Source: Paenibacillus xylanexedens (lineage in GTDB: Bacteria; Bacillota; Bacilli; Paenibacillales; Paenibacillaceae). Taken from it: 64,000 nucleotides of DNA. Below, one piece after another: positions 36,808 to 48,459 of the stretch (position 1 is its first letter; every line of letters begins with the position of its first letter). The notes below the pieces were generated by a model that was not told the DNA's origin, ran no database searches, and saw nothing but the letters and a program-made list of their open reading frames with translations. Both the position numbers and the translations under genes were made by a program. The stretch lies in assembly GCF_007680605.1 (NCBI RefSeq), contig NZ_VEIO01000002.1:186001-250000 (forward strand), in the 5' to 3' direction.

Positions 36808-36948
36808 TTTTTCCTTTGATGTACGAAAATGAACCTGACCTAACATGAGCATGAATCTGATCTTCGTATGAACACGAAACCGACCAGACCATCAACATGT
36901 TCAGGTAGAAGTATCATTACCCATTCTAACCAGGGAGAGTGAAGGTTG

Positions 36949-39384
36949 ATGAACTTAAGTTCAGTAGAAGATAATCGAATTAAACATAGTAACAGCACCG
37001 GCGATAGAACCCATGTCAGTACGAATGTCAGCCAAAAGAAGAGCACTAGCACTCATAGGGCAAAACGATCACGCATGCCTCTCGGGGCCAAAGTGCTCTC
37101 TTCTGCACTCAGCCTGGCTTTGATTCTTAGCGGAACCGCCGGGATCAGTGGAGCGGATGCTTCACAATCCCAACCCCAATCTCAGGGGAAAAGCATTCAA
37201 CTGGAGAAGCTGGATCGCGGGCTGGTAGCGGCTTCGACGTCCGAAGGTGTGTTTCTAAGCTGGAGATTACTTGGGGACGAGGCAACAGGGTACAGCAACA
37301 AGGGGCTGACCGGGACGGATTTCAACGTTTATCGGGATGGCAAAAAAATTGCAACGGTCACAGACAGCACGAACTATGTGGACAGCACAGGTACGACATC
37401 GTCACGTTATGAAGTTGCCGCCGTTAATAGCAAAGGTAAAGAAAGTAAGCGCAGTCCCTCCGTCAAACCTTGGGCGAACGGGTATGTTGATATTCCTTTG
37501 CAAAAGCCGGCTGACGGTGTAACGCCTGCGGGCGAAGCGTACACCTACAGTGCCAATGACATGAGTGTCGGTGATGTCGACGGGGATGGTCAGTACGAGT
37601 TTTTTGTGAAATGGGACCCATCCAACGCCAAGGACGTGTCGCAAAAAGGATATACCGGCAACACCTACGTCGATTGTTATACGCTGGACGGACAACTGTT
37701 GTACCGAATCGATCTCGGGGTTAACATTCGTGCGGGAGCACATTATACGCAGATGCTTGTCTATGATTTTGACGGAGATGGCAAGGCTGAACTGATGTTC
37801 AAGACTGCCCCGGGCACACAAATAATCAAGTACAACAAAAAGGGCAAACCAACCTCACAAAAGTACATCACACTGCCGAAGGAAGATCGCAAGGCGGGGG
37901 TGACACACGAGGACGATTATCGCCTCAGTGCGGAAGGGTACTATGACCATGTGGTCGATATGTTCCGGAACTGGCATAAACACGAAGAGGTTGTAAAAGG
38001 AAACTGGCCTGCGACACTGGAAGAGGCATTTGGAATCGAGAAGAAATACAACTATCCGTTATCCCGGCAGGATGCGGAAAGTCTGGCCGACTACTTTATA
38101 GATGTATATGCACCGCAACGGAGCGCCCGCAATGAACTGCGCAAGTTCGAAGGGTTTATTGTGGACGGGCCGGAGTATATTACCGTATTTGAAGGCAAGT
38201 CGGGAAAAGAATTACAGACCATCCCGTATGAACCCGAACGTCATGATGACGGCCTGATGTGGGGAGATTATGCGATGGCACGCATTGAACCGGCAAACCG
38301 GGTAGACCGTTTTCTGGCCGGAGTTGCGTACCTGGATGGCAAGAAACCGTCTGCGATTTTTGCACGCGGATATTATACTCGCTCCACCATGGCTGCCTAC
38401 AACTGGGATGGCAAGAAACTGAAAAAAGAGTGGATGGTAGACAGTGGCTGGACACCGATGAAAAATCCGTTCAATGACGGGCCGCATGGTGTAGATGGTA
38501 CAGACCCGCAGTACGGTTCGATTACAACACAGGGAGCACACTATTTCAGTGTGGCGGATGTAGACGGTGACGGCAAACAGGAGATCATCTATGGTTCGGC
38601 TACCATAGACCACGATGGTAGTGTGTTATACAGTTCCACTGATGTGATGCCGCCGGAGAGCGCTGCACCGGGAACGATTGCCCGTCTAGGACACGGAGAT
38701 GCACTGCATGTCGCGGATATCGACCCGGATCGCCCGGGACTGGAGATTTTCATGGTACATGAGGGCGGACCTTGGGCGCCGTATGGATATTCCCTGCGTG
38801 ATGCCAAGACCGGAGAAGTCATTTATGGCGGATATACAGGCAAAGATACCGGACGCGGCATGGTCGGAGATGTCGATCCAACCCGGCGCGGACTGGAGAC
38901 ATGGGCTGTCGGATTATGGACGGCACAGGGTGAAAAAATAAGTGACCAGGCGCCCGGAACCAATATGAGCATTCGCTGGGCCGCGGACATGACCACCCAA
39001 ATCGTAGACGGTGCCATCGATGTCACGCCTACGATCAAAGACTGGACACGCGGCACGGTGCTGACCGCGACAGGAACCTTAACCAATAACCACACAAAAG
39101 GGACGCCATCGCTGGTTGCCGATGTATTCGGAGACTGGCGCGAGGAGATGTTGGTGCGTACAGCCGACAGTTCAGCGATCCGCATCTATCTGAGCACCGA
39201 GAAAACAGATCGCAAGCTGTATACATTGATGCACGATGCGATGTACCGTGTAGGCATTGCCGGGCAGAACAGCGGGTATAACCAGCCTTCGTATCCTTCC
39301 TTCTACATGGCATCCGATATCGATTGGTCGAAGGTGACGTTGCCGAAATTCTACACTCCGGGGAAAGGCAAGGGAGATAAATAA
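36949..39384 (+). CDS. Secreted rhamnogalacturonan lyase (PL11, YesW/YesX-like)
   Basis: 811 aa. An unusually long basic/Ser-Thr N-terminus (about 45 residues) precedes the hydrophobic signal segment GAKVLSSALSLALILSG, with cleavage near GADA. The mature protein starts with a short Fn3-like domain (LEKLDRGLVAASTSEGVFLS, FNVYRDGKKIATVTDSTNY). An eight-bladed propeller follows, with calcium-type DVDGDGQYEF, DFDGDGKAEL, DVDGDGKQEI and DPTRRGLETW repeats characteristic of PL11 lyases. These cleave the rhamnose-galacturonate backbone of pectin by beta-elimination. ATG 36949 follows GGGAGAGTGAAGG; ATG 37075 (MPLGAKV) would give a conventional signal peptide. Confidence 0.92.
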   Translation: MNLSSVEDNRIKHSNSTGDRTHVSTNVSQKKSTSTHRAKRSRMPLGAKVLSSALSLALILSGTAGISGADASQSQPQSQGKSIQLEKLDRGLVAASTSEGVFLSWRLLGDEATGYSNKGLTGTDFNVYRDGKKIATVTDSTNYVDSTGTTSSRYEVAAVNSKGKESKRSPSVKPWANGYVDIPLQKPADGVTPAGEAYTYSANDMSVGDVDGDGQYEFFVKWDPSNAKDVSQKGYTGNTYVDCYTLDGQLLYRIDLGVNIRAGAHYTQMLVYDFDGDGKAELMFKTAPGTQIIKYNKKGKPTSQKYITLPKEDRKAGVTHEDDYRLSAEGYYDHVVDMFRNWHKHEEVVKGNWPATLEEAFGIEKKYNYPLSRQDAESLADYFIDVYAPQRSARNELRKFEGFIVDGPEYITVFEGKSGKELQTIPYEPERHDDGLMWGDYAMARIEPANRVDRFLAGVAYLDGKKPSAIFARGYYTRSTMAAYNWDGKKLKKEWMVDSGWTPMKNPFNDGPHGVDGTDPQYGSITTQGAHYFSVADVDGDGKQEIIYGSATIDHDGSVLYSSTDVMPPESAAPGTIARLGHGDALHVADIDPDRPGLEIFMVHEGGPWAPYGYSLRDAKTGEVIYGGYTGKDTGRGMVGDVDPTRRGLETWAVGLWTAQGEKISDQAPGTNMSIRWAADMTTQIVDGAIDVTPTIKDWTRGTVLTATGTLTNNHTKGTPSLVADVFGDWREEMLVRTADSSAIRIYLSTEKTDRKLYTLMHDAMYRVGIAGQNSGYNQPSYPSFYMASDIDWSKVTLPKFYTPGKGKGDK

Positions 39385-39428
39385 GACTGTCCGCTTAGAT
39401 AGAAAGAGAAACGATGTAAACTAACCGC

Positions 39429-39487
39429 AAAAAGCTCTGGGATTTCTCCTGTGTAATGATCACGCGGAGACATTCCAGAGCTTTTTT
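39429..39487. terminator. Bidirectional terminator between convergent genes
   Basis: AAAAAGCTCTGG / CCAGAGCTTTTTT with a partly paired loop, between the lyase and the minus-strand phosphatase gene. Confidence 0.9.
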
Positions 39488-39497
39488 GTACATCCAA

Positions 39498-40121
39498 CTA
39501 CTTCTCGATGTCTTCAGTCAAGTGTGTTGCGGAAGCGAATGATTCCAGCGTGTATTGACCGTCCTGAATCAGTAACTTGGTGATGGAACATTCGGGAACG
39601 AGACGTTTCTGCTCAACCAGGAAATTCGGATGCCATCTGTTCAGTTCTTGTTCGGAAAAAGTTTGCACCAGGAAATCGGTAATCAGACCGCCATGTGTAG
39701 CCAATACAATATGACTGCCGGTTGGCGCCTGCGTTGCCAGTTCGCTTAGCAAAGAGGCCAGCCGTGTACCTGCCTGTTTGGCGGAGTCACCAACATGTGG
39801 AATGAACTCCGGGTCTGCGGTACACTGGTCCCACAAAGCTACAAATTGTTCAAAAGTCTGCTCGGGATCATCACCCCAATTGGCCCGCTCACGCAAGCGT
39901 GCATCTTCCGAGACGTCAGACCCGGTAAGGGAAGCAATGGCTTCGGCGGTTTCCTGTGCTCTCCGGAGTGGACTCGCTACGATCCGGTGGATGGGATATG
40001 GAGCTTTCGAGAAATGCCGGGCGGTCAATTGGGCCTGACGGCTACCCTCGGCAGTAAGCGGCACGTCTCCAATATCACTTTTTTTGACACCATGCCTGAC
40101 CAGATAAAAGGTTGTACTCAT
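39498..40121 (-). CDS. Histidine phosphatase family protein (phosphoglycerate-mutase-like)
   Basis: A 207-aa protein. The catalytic motif is YLVRHGVKKSD near the N-terminus (RHG instead of the commoner RHGET). The second Arg/Glu region is ASPLRRAQETAEAIA, and the second catalytic His lies in IVLATHGGLITDFL. Such enzymes remove phosphate from sugar phosphates, nucleotides or proteins via a phospho-histidine intermediate; the substrate is not predictable. GAAGGAGATTT precedes ATG 40121. It is a lone gene, divergent from the peptidase gene at 40238. Confidence 0.85.
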   Translation of the reverse strand: MSTTFYLVRHGVKKSDIGDVPLTAEGSRQAQLTARHFSKAPYPIHRIVASPLRRAQETAEAIASLTGSDVSEDARLRERANWGDDPEQTFEQFVALWDQCTADPEFIPHVGDSAKQAGTRLASLLSELATQAPTGSHIVLATHGGLITDFLVQTFSEQELNRWHPNFLVEQKRLVPECSITKLLIQDGQYTLESFASATHLTEDIEK

Positions 40122-40237
40122 CGCATGAAATCTCCTTCAACATTGGATTTAGAAATGGCAGATCATGATATAATGATTTTATACTAAGCTTATAGGAACT
40201 TAACCTTTCGATCCATTACAATTTGGAGGATATTAAA

Positions 40238-40852
40238 ATGAAAAAATTGTTTTTGTCTTCTTCTTTTGATGACACAGCAAGCTTGTTGAACACACTGGAA
40301 GCAACGTTAGCCGGAAGAACCGTCACCTTTATTCCGACAGCCGCGGTTCCCGAGACATATGATGCATATGTACACGAGGGCAGAAAGGCGCTTGAGAAGT
40401 GGGGACTTATCGTACAAGAGTTGGAAGTATCCACGGCATCTTCTGAAGAAGTAGCAACGAAGCTACAACAAAGTGACTTGATCTATGTGTCGGGTGGCAA
40501 CACCTTTTTTCTGTTACAGGAGCTTCGCAGAAGTGGAGCAGAGAAGTACATACAGGCTCACATCCAAGAGGGTAAAATATATATCGGAGAGTCGGCAGGT
40601 TCCATCATCCTCGCCCCTGATATTGCATATGTGAAAGCTATGGATGATTGCACGGTAGCCCCGGACTTGTCCAGTTACGAAGGGCTGAATGCCATTGATT
40701 TTTATCCTGTGCCGCATGTGGGTTGTCCCCCATTTGTAGAGTCGGCAGCTCAGGTCATGGATGAGTATCAGTCCACACTGCCTCTCGTGCCGATAACGAA
40801 CTCCCAGGTTATTGTCATGGATGGGGAGCAGTACCGGATTAGTAGCATCTAA
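40238..40852 (+). CDS. Peptidase S51 family protein (PepE-like)
   Basis: A 204-aa protein of the dipeptidase E/cyanophycinase family. The class I glutamine-amidotransferase-like fold is recognised from IYVSGGNTFFLLQELR and the nucleophile Ser in YIGESAGSIILAP, with a His in VPHVGCP towards the end. Family members hydrolyse Asp-X dipeptides or act as uncharacterised Ser hydrolases (many Gram-positive copies are annotated only as Type 1 GATase-like). ATG 40238 follows TTGGAGGA at ideal spacing. Confidence 0.85.
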   Translation: MKKLFLSSSFDDTASLLNTLEATLAGRTVTFIPTAAVPETYDAYVHEGRKALEKWGLIVQELEVSTASSEEVATKLQQSDLIYVSGGNTFFLLQELRRSGAEKYIQAHIQEGKIYIGESAGSIILAPDIAYVKAMDDCTVAPDLSSYEGLNAIDFYPVPHVGCPPFVESAAQVMDEYQSTLPLVPITNSQVIVMDGEQYRISSI

Positions 40853-40933
40853 CGTCAATTTTAACGATGTTTATTCAAAAATAGAGCGAATACTTCTGCA
40901 CGCCATATCGCGCTTGAAGGGAGGGTTGCAGGG

Positions 40934-41905
40934 ATGGGAACGGGATCAGGATCGTTGACGAATCATGCACAATCCTTTTCAGGCAGTCTTTTTCAGGAAC
41001 GCCTTCGCACCGAAGATTGGGGGCCGCGTTTTTTCGCTTATTATTATAAACAATGGGATGATTATCAGATGTCCTACCACACTCATGACTCCACGGAAAT
41101 TATGTATATCATTACGGGCATGTGCCGAGTGGATGTAATGATGGCAGACGGAAGCTCGGAACAGGCGGTGTTGAAAAAAGGACAGTTCATCCTGCTGGAT
41201 GCAGGGGTTCCCCATCGGCTGATGGTGCAGGACGGCGTGCCGTGCCGAATGCTCAATGTGGAATTCGGTTTTGCGCGTACAGCATCTGGACAACTTACCA
41301 TAAAGCAACTTGCGCTGGAAGAGGATACGGTTCATGCTTTTCTGAAACATATGGCGCCTTATCTTGTATTACCTGACCCGGAAGAGGTGTATTACACCAT
41401 GAAAAGCCTGGTGCTTGAACTGGATCAGCGTGGTCTGATGGAGCAACGGCAGAGACAGGAGCAGGGAACGCTGGTACGAACCCTTTTTATCCAATTGCTC
41501 GTTCGGATTGCCAGGTTGCGAGGCGAGATGGAACGAAGTGCACTGGATCAGACAGAGCTCTATGTCAAACGTACGATTGAATTTATGCATCACAATATGG
41601 ATCGCAGTATTCAGATGAAGGATATCGCGGCAGCAGTCAATTTACATCCAGGGTATTTGCACCGCATTTTCCGTAATTATATGCAATGGACTCCGACCGA
41701 CTATCTGACGATGTTACGGATGGAGAAGGCCAAAATGTTACTCCAGCAGACCAATATTCCGATCTCCGAAATTTCAGACTATGTGGGTGTGGGCAGTCGG
41801 CAGTATTTTCATATGCTTTTCAAAAAATATACAGGCAAGACGCCTGTTCAATACCGGGATTCCATGGAGCGAATACAGTGGAGCTACCCGGAGGAATTGG
41901 AGTAG
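40934..41905 (+). CDS. AraC-family transcriptional regulator with N-terminal cupin
   Basis: A 323-aa protein. The N-terminal cupin/AraC-binding domain (residues about 30-110) has SYHTHDSTEIMYIITGMC and FILLDAGVPHRLMVQDG. The C-terminal double helix-turn-helix (about 215-310) contains IQMKDIAAAVNLHPGYLHRI and PISEISDYVGVGSRQYFHML, ending in the AraC signature FKKYTGKTPVQYR. This layout is typical of sugar-responsive activators in Paenibacillus. GAAGGGAGGGTTG precedes the ATG. No target genes are adjacent on the same strand, so its regulon is unknown. Confidence 0.88.
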   Translation: MGTGSGSLTNHAQSFSGSLFQERLRTEDWGPRFFAYYYKQWDDYQMSYHTHDSTEIMYIITGMCRVDVMMADGSSEQAVLKKGQFILLDAGVPHRLMVQDGVPCRMLNVEFGFARTASGQLTIKQLALEEDTVHAFLKHMAPYLVLPDPEEVYYTMKSLVLELDQRGLMEQRQRQEQGTLVRTLFIQLLVRIARLRGEMERSALDQTELYVKRTIEFMHHNMDRSIQMKDIAAAVNLHPGYLHRIFRNYMQWTPTDYLTMLRMEKAKMLLQQTNIPISEISDYVGVGSRQYFHMLFKKYTGKTPVQYRDSMERIQWSYPEELE

Positions 41906-42030
41906 AAGCAGGGCCGCCGGGCTGGAACAGGCGGGTAGAAACTAAATGTTGAACTGAAAGGGTATTCATGATATCCTTTGTTCAGAAGTAACCCATTTGT
42001 TGATAATGTAGTAGTAATTGAATATATTCA

Positions 42031-42117
42031 GGATTGTGACTGTTCGGCAGGCGATACCTAAATTGTTCGTAGTAAACATGTGTTGTGCATGTTACTGCTT
42101 CAATTTAGGTTTTTTTT
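42031..42117 (+). promoter_or_regulatory. RAT antiterminator and overlapping terminator before licT
   Basis: GGATTGTGACTG-TTCGGCAGGCGATACC (42031-42058) matches the ribonucleic antiterminator of BglG/LicT systems. It overlaps the 5' arm of the terminator ACCTAAATTG / CAATTTAGGTTTTTTTT (about 42057-42117). A possible promoter is TTGTTC (41978) and TGATAA (42001). It allows the LicT protein to control its own transcription. Confidence 0.85.
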
Positions 42118-42196
42118 ATAGGAGATTTTAATTTTTTGAAGAATTGTATGGAATATTATAGCGGGACGAGCCTATGATGAGTTGGGGGTGATGCAG

Positions 42197-43048
42197 ATGA
42201 AGATTAGGAAAATTTTTAATAACAATGTAATTTTACTGACGGATGATAACGGGCACGAAATGATCGTGATGGGAAAAGGGATCGGGTATAACAAACATAA
42301 CAGTGATGTTATCGACTTTTCGCAAGTGGAGAAAAAGTTCGTCGTTGAAAAAGCGACGTCTGACAAACTGATGGGGCTGATTGGCGAGATTCCAACCGAA
42401 CATCTGGAGTTGTCGAACGAAATTATTGAATATGCGGAACAACAGCTTGCCCTCAAATTCAGTGACAACATCTACATTACCCTGACAGATCATATCAGCT
42501 TCGCACTGAGAAGGTTCCCTGAAGGCATCATTGTAAAGAATGCTTTGCTGTGGGAGATCAAAAAATTTTATGCAGCCGAATATGAAGTTGCCTTTAAGGC
42601 GCTCCACATTATTGAGCAGAAAACAGGTGTGAAGTTGCCAGAGGATGAGGCGGGTTCCATTGCCCTTCATTTTGTGAATGCACAGCAGCGTGGGCAGGAT
42701 ATGAAACAAACCTATCAGATGACGAAGATTGTTAACGATCTGGCGAATATTGTGAAATACCATTTCGGAATCAAACTGGACGAAAACTCGATTAATTACA
42801 GCCGTTTCCTCACACATTTGCGGTATTTTGCGTACCGAATCCTCCATGATGAGCTGATTCCGGAGGATCGAGATTCTTTATACGATCATGTAAAGGACAA
42901 GTATCCCGAATCGTACGCGTGCGCGAAAAAGATTAGAAACTATCTGGAGATTAACTATGAGAAGATAACAACGAATGAGGAAATGGTTTATTTCATGATC
43001 CACATTCACCGGGTCACGAACCGTGAGTATGATCTGGCGGAAGAATGA
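42197..43048 (+). CDS. licT: LicT/BglG-family transcriptional antiterminator
   Basis: A 283-aa protein of normal size: an RNA-binding CAT domain (MKIRKIFNNNVILLTDDNG... residues 1-55), PRD1 (about 65-170, conserved His in LTDHISFALRRF) and PRD2 (about 175-280, with THLRYFAYRIL and MVYFMIHIHRV). LicT binds RAT hairpins when phosphorylated by HPr on PRD2 and not by the PTS transporter on PRD1. Two RATs flank the gene (42031 and 43078). ATG 42197 follows GGGGGTGA; in-frame ATG 42191 is closer to the binding site. Confidence 0.93.
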   Translation: MKIRKIFNNNVILLTDDNGHEMIVMGKGIGYNKHNSDVIDFSQVEKKFVVEKATSDKLMGLIGEIPTEHLELSNEIIEYAEQQLALKFSDNIYITLTDHISFALRRFPEGIIVKNALLWEIKKFYAAEYEVAFKALHIIEQKTGVKLPEDEAGSIALHFVNAQQRGQDMKQTYQMTKIVNDLANIVKYHFGIKLDENSINYSRFLTHLRYFAYRILHDELIPEDRDSLYDHVKDKYPESYACAKKIRNYLEINYEKITTNEEMVYFMIHIHRVTNREYDLAEE

Positions 43049-43077
43049 AGAAATACGTATACAAACTTATACATTAG

Positions 43078-45195
<2,118 letters not shown>

Positions 45196-45221
45196 ATCAG
45201 ATCAGAGAGGAGTAGAGCAAG

Positions 45222-45986
45222 ATGAAGCTGATTGTTAACGCAGATGATTACGGTATCACGATGAGAGTGAGCGAAGGCATCATTCATGGAATGAAACACG
45301 GTATGATTACAGATACCTCGGCGTTGGTGAATTCGGTACATTTTGAGAAGAGTAGCGTTATGGCCCTTGAAGCGGGCATTACGGCTATGGGGGTTCATCT
45401 GAACCTGACGTTCATGACCCCTGTTCTGGAAGCTTCGGCTGTTCAGAGTATCGTGGACGAGTCCGGCCGTTTCTATCGAAAACCTGGACTTATTCCTTCG
45501 ACCTATGATCCCGGGGAAGTACGCGCGGAGTTGAAGGCACAGATCGAGAAGTTTCTGGCTTCCGGGTTATCGTTGAATCATCTGGATACCCATCATGGGG
45601 TGAGTGTGAAAGATGCACAAATGCTTGACTTGGTCATGGAGCTGGCTCGGGAATATAACGTTCCCATGAGAAGAGATGATATCTTATCTCTGGAGTTGAA
45701 CAGCAAGCTTGTGGATGCGGGGATTCGGTCTACGGATATATTGTGTGGTGATCCAGCTATGCCTACTCTGCAGGAATCATGGTTGCGCGGGGTACTGGAT
45801 CAGTATAAGAATACGGAACATATCGTTGAGATTGCTGGACATCCGGGTTATGCGGATGAGGAACTGCGTAGCATCTCATCTCTGGTAGATGAGCGTGAGC
45901 ATGATCTTGCGGTGTTGGTCAATCCCGCGCTACGGGAATATGTGACAGCACAAGGTATTGAACTCATTAGTTACAGCCGGCTGTAG
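45222..45986 (+). CDS. ChbG/YdjC-family carbohydrate deacetylase
   Basis: A 254-aa protein of the YdjC family. The metal site is visible as VNADDYGIT (Asp pair) with His residues in MGVHLNLTF and LNHLDTHHGV, and the late IAGHPGYADEELR loop. ChbG of E. coli removes one acetyl group from chitobiose (phosphate) so that the next enzyme can act. It lies 26 bases after the PTS gene and probably shares its transcript, suggesting that the imported sugar is N-acetylated. GAGAGGAGTAGAGC precedes the ATG. Confidence 0.87.
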   Translation: MKLIVNADDYGITMRVSEGIIHGMKHGMITDTSALVNSVHFEKSSVMALEAGITAMGVHLNLTFMTPVLEASAVQSIVDESGRFYRKPGLIPSTYDPGEVRAELKAQIEKFLASGLSLNHLDTHHGVSVKDAQMLDLVMELAREYNVPMRRDDILSLELNSKLVDAGIRSTDILCGDPAMPTLQESWLRGVLDQYKNTEHIVEIAGHPGYADEELRSISSLVDEREHDLAVLVNPALREYVTAQGIELISYSRL

Positions 45987-46090
45987 GGGAGACACGGCCG
46001 GTTCATCGTTTCAGAGTTTAGCAGTATTCATCGAACATGTAAGAAGATACAAGTGAATATCAAAGGAATAGGAGAATGAAGTTAGGATTT

Positions 46091-46136
46091 TTGACACCAT
46101 GCTCCTGAACAGGTCATGATTTTGATAACGCTCTCC
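46091..46136 (+). promoter_or_regulatory. Possible promoter and cre site before the GH4 gene
   Basis: TTGACA (46091-46096), 18 bases, CATGAT, overlapped downstream by TGATAACGCTCTCC (46123-46136), which resembles a cre. It suggests the GH4 gene has its own glucose-repressed promoter. Confidence 0.4.
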
Positions 46137-46216
46137 TTACCTCTGTTGCTACAATAAACCCATGAAGCAAGTCATTAACCGAAGCCGGAAGGTTCGGATT
46201 ACGGGAGGACATGTAC

Positions 46217-47722
46217 ATGTCGTTTAAAGTGGCGTTTATCGGGGCGGGAAGCATTGGTTTTACAAGGGGATTGTTGCGTGATTTGCTCACCGTACCGGAA
46301 TTTAATAACATCGAGATCGCATTCTGCGATATTAATCAGCATAATCTGGACATGGTCACCGAGCTGTGCCAGCGGGATATCCGAGAGAACGGATTGAATA
46401 TTCGGATTCAGCCGACAACCAATCGGAGAGAAGCGTTGAAAGACGCCAAGTATGTTCTGTGTACGATTCGTGTAGGGGGACTGGAAGCTTTTGCAACCGA
46501 TGTCGATATTCCGCTCAAATACGGGGTGGATCAATGTGTCGGGGATACGCTGTGTGCAGGCGGCATTATGTATGGACAGCGCGGAATCGCCGAGATGCTT
46601 GAGATCTGCAAAGATATTCGCGAACAGAGTGCGCCGGATGTGTTGCTCCTGAATTACTCGAATCCAATGGCAATGCTGACATGGGCTTGTAACAAATACG
46701 GTGGTGTGCGCACGATCGGACTATGCCACGGCGTTCAGCATGGACATCAACAGATTGCGGAAGTGTACGGACTGCAAAAGAGTGAAGTGGATATTGTCTG
46801 TGCAGGTATCAATCATCAAACATGGTATATTCAGGCGTCCCACAAAGGGAGGGATCTTACCGAAGGTTTGCTGGAAGCTTTTGAGAAGCATTCCGAGTAC
46901 AGACGTACGGAGAAAGTTCGGATCGATATGCTGCGCCGCTTTGGTTATTACAGTACGGAATCCAACGGTCACTTAAGTGAATATGTGCCATGGTATCGCA
47001 AACGTCCTGAAGAGATTAATGACTGGATTGACATGGGAAGCTGGATTAACGGTGAAACGGGTGGATATCTACGCGTGTGTACAGAGGGCCGCAACTGGTT
47101 CGAAACGGATTTTCCAAACTGGATGAAGGATGATCCGATGCAGTATTTACCGGAGAAACGCGGCGAAGAACACGGATCTTATATCATAGAGAGCCTGGAG
47201 ACGGGACGTGTGTATCGGGGTCATTTTAACACGGTGAACAACGGGGTGATCTCCAACTTGCCGGATGATGCCATCATCGAAGCACCGGGTTATGTAGATC
47301 GTAACGGCATCTCGATGCCGCATATCGGCGAACTGCCTCTGGGCCCAGCGGCGGTGTGTAATGTAAGCATATCCGTGCAACGTCTTGCGGTGGAAGCGGC
47401 CGTGCATGGGGACGATCAGCTGTTGCGACAGGCATTTATGATGGACCCGCTGGTAGGCGCGGTTTGTAATCCGAAGGAAATCTGGCAGATGGTCGATGAG
47501 ATGCTGATTGCACAGGCGAAGTGGTTGCCACAGTACGGTGACGCGATTGCAGCTGCAGAAGAGAGACTTGCTACGGACGATCTTATACCAACCAAGGCAT
47601 ACGAAGGCGCTGCACGTCTGAAGGTCAAAACGGTAGAAGAGATGCAGCAAGATCGGGAGGCCGCGAATAAAAACGCAGGTGAGTCCGACAAAGGCAAGGA
47701 TCGGGAGAAGGTACAGCAGTAG
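46217..47722 (+). CDS. GH4 family glycosidase (alpha-galactosidase / 6-phospho-glycosidase type)
   Basis: A 501-aa NAD-dependent glycosidase. The NAD-binding motif is AFIGAGSIGFTRGLLRDL. Metal and substrate motifs are LLNYSNPMAMLTW, GLCHGVQHGHQQIA (the catalytic Cys-His site) and VCAGINHQTWYI. The CHGV/INHQTW signatures place it closer to MelA/LplD-like alpha-specific members than to CelF-type 6-phospho-beta-glucosidases. The C-terminal 25 residues (Lys/Glu/Asp rich) are an extension. It may process the sugar imported by the upstream PTS, but its own promoter candidate makes the link inferential. ATG 46217 has GGGAGGAC at 46203-46210. Confidence 0.85.
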   Translation: MSFKVAFIGAGSIGFTRGLLRDLLTVPEFNNIEIAFCDINQHNLDMVTELCQRDIRENGLNIRIQPTTNRREALKDAKYVLCTIRVGGLEAFATDVDIPLKYGVDQCVGDTLCAGGIMYGQRGIAEMLEICKDIREQSAPDVLLLNYSNPMAMLTWACNKYGGVRTIGLCHGVQHGHQQIAEVYGLQKSEVDIVCAGINHQTWYIQASHKGRDLTEGLLEAFEKHSEYRRTEKVRIDMLRRFGYYSTESNGHLSEYVPWYRKRPEEINDWIDMGSWINGETGGYLRVCTEGRNWFETDFPNWMKDDPMQYLPEKRGEEHGSYIIESLETGRVYRGHFNTVNNGVISNLPDDAIIEAPGYVDRNGISMPHIGELPLGPAAVCNVSISVQRLAVEAAVHGDDQLLRQAFMMDPLVGAVCNPKEIWQMVDEMLIAQAKWLPQYGDAIAAAEERLATDDLIPTKAYEGAARLKVKTVEEMQQDREAANKNAGESDKGKDREKVQQ

Positions 47723-47915
47723 AGAGTGTGATAACAGTAGAGGATGCGGGTGACAATAGTCAGTACAGAAGTATAACAATAACCAGTGCAAAAGCATCAA
47801 ACAGCTAGATGGTAAGCTTGCTGATGGAAATGACAGCATGAATGAGGCAGTATAACAGCTTGATAATCTGACTTAGATTACAGAGAGAAAGAAGCGGAAA
47901 AGAAGAGTAAATGAG

Positions 47916-47949
47916 GACGGAGCAGCAATAGGGCTGCTTCGTCTTTTTG
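47916..47949 (+). terminator. Terminator downstream of the GH4 gene
   Basis: GACGGAGCAGC / GCTGCTTCGTC followed by TTTTTG. The 190 bases between the GH4 stop and this hairpin hold nothing recognised. Confidence 0.88.
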
Positions 47950-48037
47950 TTTTTTTTAGATTGCAGGGAAATTGCGAATGGGAAAACAAAGGGGTAGAGA
48001 AGAACATAAATTTAATTACAATGCACAACATATTACC

Positions 48038-48066
48038 TTTACAGACATAGTAATATGTCTTATAGT
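48038..48066 (+). promoter_or_regulatory. padR promoter with operator in the spacer
   Basis: TTTACA (48038-48043), 17 bases, TATAGT (48061-48066). The palindrome AGACATA-GTAA-TATGTCT (48043-48060) exactly fills the spacer, a likely autoregulatory site for the PadR protein encoded next. Confidence 0.65.
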
Positions 48067-48103
48067 ATACTCAGAGTAAGAGGGAGAGCGGTGAGACGCA
48101 CAG

Positions 48104-48457
48104 ATGGATGTACAAGTGATTAACAGTGACCTGATTCGGGGCAATATTGATCCCATTATTTTGAGTGTGCTTATTCCATCAGACAACTATGGGTATGGCA
48201 TTATTAAGGAAATATATCGCAAAAGCGGGGAGCAGTTTGAACTCAAGGAGCCGACGCTGTATTCCAGTCTGAAACGGCTGGAGAAGAGTGGGTACGTGGA
48301 GTCTTATTGGGGTGAGGAGACGCAGGGTGGAAGGCGGAAATACTACCGGATTTCCAGCCAAGGACATGAAGTTTATCAATTACAGGTTCAAGCTTGGCAT
48401 GCAGCCAAAACCTTAATCGATTGCATGATTGCCACCAGTGAAGAAGGAGATGAGTAA
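48104..48457 (+). CDS. PadR-family transcriptional regulator
   Basis: A 117-aa winged-helix protein of the short PadR-s2 type: ILSVLIPSDNYGYGIIKEIY, LKEPTLYSSLKRLEKSGYVE (recognition helix and wing) and RKYYRISSQGHEVY. Such proteins repress membrane-protein genes located next to them; here two membrane-associated genes follow within 2 bases and by a 4-base overlap. GGGAGAG precedes the ATG. A perfect palindrome lies in its promoter. Confidence 0.92.
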   Translation: MDVQVINSDLIRGNIDPIILSVLIPSDNYGYGIIKEIYRKSGEQFELKEPTLYSSLKRLEKSGYVESYWGEETQGGRRKYYRISSQGHEVYQLQVQAWHAAKTLIDCMIATSEEGDE

Positions 48458-48459
48458 GG

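Noticed and set aside
41906..42000. Promoter TTGATA (42000) and TATATT (42023) for licT
   Set aside because: Its start site would fall inside the RAT at 42031, so the alternative TTGTTC/TGATAA pair upstream is preferred.
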